Positions 61,372 to 64,000 of a stretch of 64,000 nt of DNA are shown piece by piece. Origin of the DNA: Populus alba (lineage: Eukaryota; Streptophyta; Magnoliopsida; Malpighiales; Salicaceae); contig NC_133301.1 of assembly GCF_005239225.2 (NCBI RefSeq), forward strand, positions 11,966,318-12,030,317. The letters run 5' to 3'. The notes beneath the pieces are model-generated. The model saw nothing but the letters and a program-made list of their open reading frames with translations. It searched no databases and had not been told where the DNA came from. Numbering within the stretch: position 1 is the stretch's first letter; every line of letters begins with the position of its first letter. The translations under genes and the position numbers were made by a program.

Positions 61372-63495
61372 TCAGTGTTCATAGAATTGAAGCCCATAGT
61401 TTGCATAAGAAGTAGAGAGCATGATCATGTGATTAATGGTTGTGGCCCATGTCTTGTAACGATGATAATCATCCCCCATATCTATCTTGATTATCCCCAT
61501 ATTGGTTGTTAACACGATAAGATAACATGTATGATCAGTCTCTCGATCAGCTTCTGAATCTTTGTACAACTCAGCATGCAAGTCCAGTACAATACCTGAA
61601 GCATGTTTATGGTACTCATAATGGTTAATTCTCTGTTCTGTATTTAGAAGAAAACTTAGTGCTACATGTACTATTTAAGATAAAGTAATTAAAAGGAAAA
61701 ATGGAGAGCCGGAATAGTATAACCTACTTTCCTTCTTGCCTTTCAGGATATTGAGCTTCCTCAACTTAAGAATAACCTGTATAATTAATTCAAGGATCAA
61801 TCAATGGTTAAGATTACACCAGAGAAAAAATTACATAAACTTCTAGTTTAAAGAAATGTTATGGATGATTGACTATTTAATCTCAACTGTCCATGCATGA
61901 TGATGTCTTGTGAACTTTGATGAGTTCTGATGATTAATGCATTGCAGAATCTGAAATAAGACTAGAATATTAGTCAAACCTTGGCTTTGCTGCTAAGGAT
62001 GATAGACACAGATCTCACCCTGAAATTTCCTGTTTACACAAAAAATTATAATCAAGCAAAATACCAAATGATACTATTTAAACTAGCTAACATTCCAATA
62101 GTGACTTCTCCATCAACATACCATCAGGTGTTTCAACATGGAGCTCTGTTCCATTGGCAAGTACTGATCTACACTTCTCAAAGTCAAAATCAATTTCATT
62201 GTTATCCTCTAAAGGGAGAACTGGTGCGTTTAGTCTGCTCTTGCATCCTGTTCTTGCTTTAAGGGTAGCAGCTCCTTTCAATGCTATAAACAATTGTAAC
62301 CAAAAGCACACAACTAGGGAAGTAAGTGAACAAAACTCTATGGGTTAGCATATTATTGTTGCCATGGCCCAATTGTGAGGCCAATCTAGTTATGTAAACC
62401 CAAGAACCCAATTATAGCTCTATTTGCCAAAAAAAGAAAAATTCTTTCTATTATCAAGTGAATTAAAAGCACTCCTCATGTTTCTACACAAAAATAATTG
62501 AAGGAACTTACAGGTTGTTGCAGCAGCTGTGAGTGTTACTATGTCACTTGCATTTGTGCCACTCATGGCTGAACCTATGACACTGCTAAGCTGCTCTCTC
62601 TTTGCCCCCATTGCTTCTGCGACTTGTGCGCATTTAGCTGCAACCAAAGCAGCAGCAGAGGCTATGGCAGCCTCCTTGGCAGTGCTGGATTCATCTTTCT
62701 TAGAGTTCTCAGCAGCAATTGCAGCTAAGGCAGCAGCTACTCCTGCTACTGATATAGCTGCATGTACTTCAGCTTTTTGTAGCCTCTCTTCTTCTTTTCG
62801 CTTCAGCTTTATCTCTTTCAACCATTTCTTTATTGAAATGGTCTTAAAGGGCAGTATGTTTTTCCATGGGAACTGCATTAAGAATTGTTTAGATTAAGTT
62901 CTTTTGTATGTGTTTTTATAGCTTAAAAAAAAACCTTTAGTTAATGAGAACAAGATTATGCACCCATTTCTTGCGGAAACAACTGTTGTAGTTCAGTTCA
63001 GGATGCATTGCTTGTTGCATCCATATCCATGACTGTAAGCAAAACACCGAAGAAATAAAGCAATGAATTTGGTGTGGATAAATTCAACTAAATGATAAAC
63101 ATTGATCATAACCACTATACTATTGCTGTGGTGTGCCTACCTTCATATCATTGGATTTCCATGGTGGCAGAGACTTGAAGGCATCATCCATTTTGACACT
63201 CTTGTCCATCTTCTGCAAGGTAAACAAATAAACCTTCATTCATGTCCTTTGCTCCAATAACATTCAAATCATAAAACACTACAAACATAGAAACTGCTAC
63301 AAATTGACTCACCGAGAAAGGAGGTTTCATGACGTCGCAATCGAGTTTCTTGATTGGATTATCTAGGAGAATAATCGGCTGGTTTTGCAAGTCTGGTTGG
63401 AGAGCTTGAACAGCAAAGTTGCACCAAGTGCTCGAAAGAAAATCCAATGTCTCAGGATGTGCCTCAGAGGGAGATGGCTTTATAATTGAATCCAT
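61372..63495 (-). CDS. VAN3-binding protein / FORKED-like (DUF828 plus PH domain)
   Basis: A 389-residue protein with eight exons from 5': 63313-63495, 63141-63212, 62964-63032, 62512-62872, 62122-62283, 61980-62029, 61728-61776, 61372-61595. All are GT-AG and the phases close. Seen: an N-terminal conserved block (PETLDFLSSTWCNFAVQAL), PPWKSNDMKSWIWMQQAMHP, the DUF828/auxin-canalisation core (ISIKKWLKEIKLKRKEEERL, then HAAISVAGVAAALAAIAAEN and an Ala-rich helix to about residue 225, LKGAATLKAR), and a C-terminal plant PH_2 domain (NFRVRSVSIILSSKAKVILK, then VLDLHAEL and KTWATTINHMI). Family members bind phosphoinositides and the ARF-GAP VAN3 at the trans-Golgi network and help PIN1 placement and leaf vein joining. 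The PH part is less conserved than the DUF828 part. Start: first Met, before the conserved block. Confidence 0.92.
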
Positions 63496-64000
63496 GTATG
63501 CGATTAGGAGCTATGGACTGTATTTGTGTTTAACTGGAGGTGATAAAACTAACAGCAGATTGAGGGAAGGCTCAACTAAGTCTCAGATAGAAGCAAGTCT
63601 TGACATGCATGGATGCTAAATAGACTATGCCTAAATCCCTATCATGTCAATATTGTGATGAGGGTTCTAAACATATGGCCCATACACATGCTTAATTTAT
63701 TGGATAGAACAGAGCTGCAAAATGTCCTCCTTAAATCATCACCATTGGTGTGATTGACCCATATGAGAGATCAGATTCAAATGGGAAATTATGAATCTAT
63801 GGGGAAACAATGGCCTTAAAAGGTTAGTGCTGGCAGGCACAGCTTGTTGCTGTCCTCGTATGCAGATCCTAAAGTTCATCAAAAAAGGGTTTTAGACAGA
63901 TGAGATATTACAGTTGGAAAGGTTAACTGGATGTTTATGAATATGTAAACATGGAGCTGGGAACAAGGGACCTACTAGGTATAACAAGAGTTTCTAGATA
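63496..64000. promoter_or_regulatory. 5' flank of the DUF828-PH gene
   Basis: Presumed promoter and 5' UTR. I see no clear TATA box and no second gene before the window ends. Confidence 0.4.

Noticed and set aside
62529..62897. Plus-strand 122-codon Ala-rich frame
   Set aside because: It is antisense to the Ala-rich DUF828 exon of the VAN3-binding-like gene.

Overview
This window looks like nuclear DNA of a flowering plant. It is AT-rich, its genes have GT-AG introns, the intergenic DNA is long and full of microsatellites and transposon debris, and every recognisable protein is of a plant family. The repeat types (a dispersed MITE with GTGTTTGG-like ends, GTCAACCCG-type repeats, a tRNA-derived SINE) and the protein sequences suggest a Salicaceae tree, most probably Populus. 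That taxonomic call is inference from memory.

I support eight intact genes. From the left: an ATL56-like RING-H2 ubiquitin ligase (minus, 700-1212); a secreted EG45-like/plant natriuretic peptide-type protein (plus, three exons, 10057-10701); a CHX cation/H+ antiporter (plus, three exons, 14109-16975); an XBAT32-type ankyrin-RING ubiquitin ligase (minus, ten exons, 26388-31997); an ATL13/46/47-like RING-H2 ligase (plus, single exon, 41702-43183); a second CHX antiporter (minus, three exons, 47853-50394); a PIG-B/APTG1 GPI mannosyltransferase (plus, nine exons, 52869-57984); a small atypical HLH protein (plus, 60113-60343); and a VAN3-binding/FORKED-like DUF828-PH protein (minus, eight exons, 61372-63495). 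Counting the HLH, that is nine. For the multi-exon genes I set exon boundaries by hand from GT-AG sites, reading-frame phase and family conservation; all phases close and total lengths match the families.

The two CHX genes share intron positions and phases, so they are paralogues. Each has a decayed CHX fragment downstream on its own strand (17186-19032 and 45071-45345), so this is an old, dispersed CHX cluster. Both intact copies lack the usual Asn-Asp pair in the transport core.

The intergenic DNA is the most unusual part. It contains a complete 281-bp miniature LTR element with two 78-bp LTRs, a primer-binding site and a polypurine tract (46847-47127), with a decayed relative near 52.5 kb; a 175-bp SINE with a perfect 17-bp target duplication, inserted inside an older MITE (35357-35531); a 138-bp hAT-like MITE with an 8-bp target duplication (37006-37143); a Ty1-copia gag relic; and several direct tandem duplications (2.5-2.8, 5.4-6.1 and 7.2-8.2 kb).

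The genes do not form a pathway or cluster, apart from the CHX paralogues. Three ubiquitin ligases in the window is notable but probably chance. I found no convincing sign of a wholly new multi-gene system.
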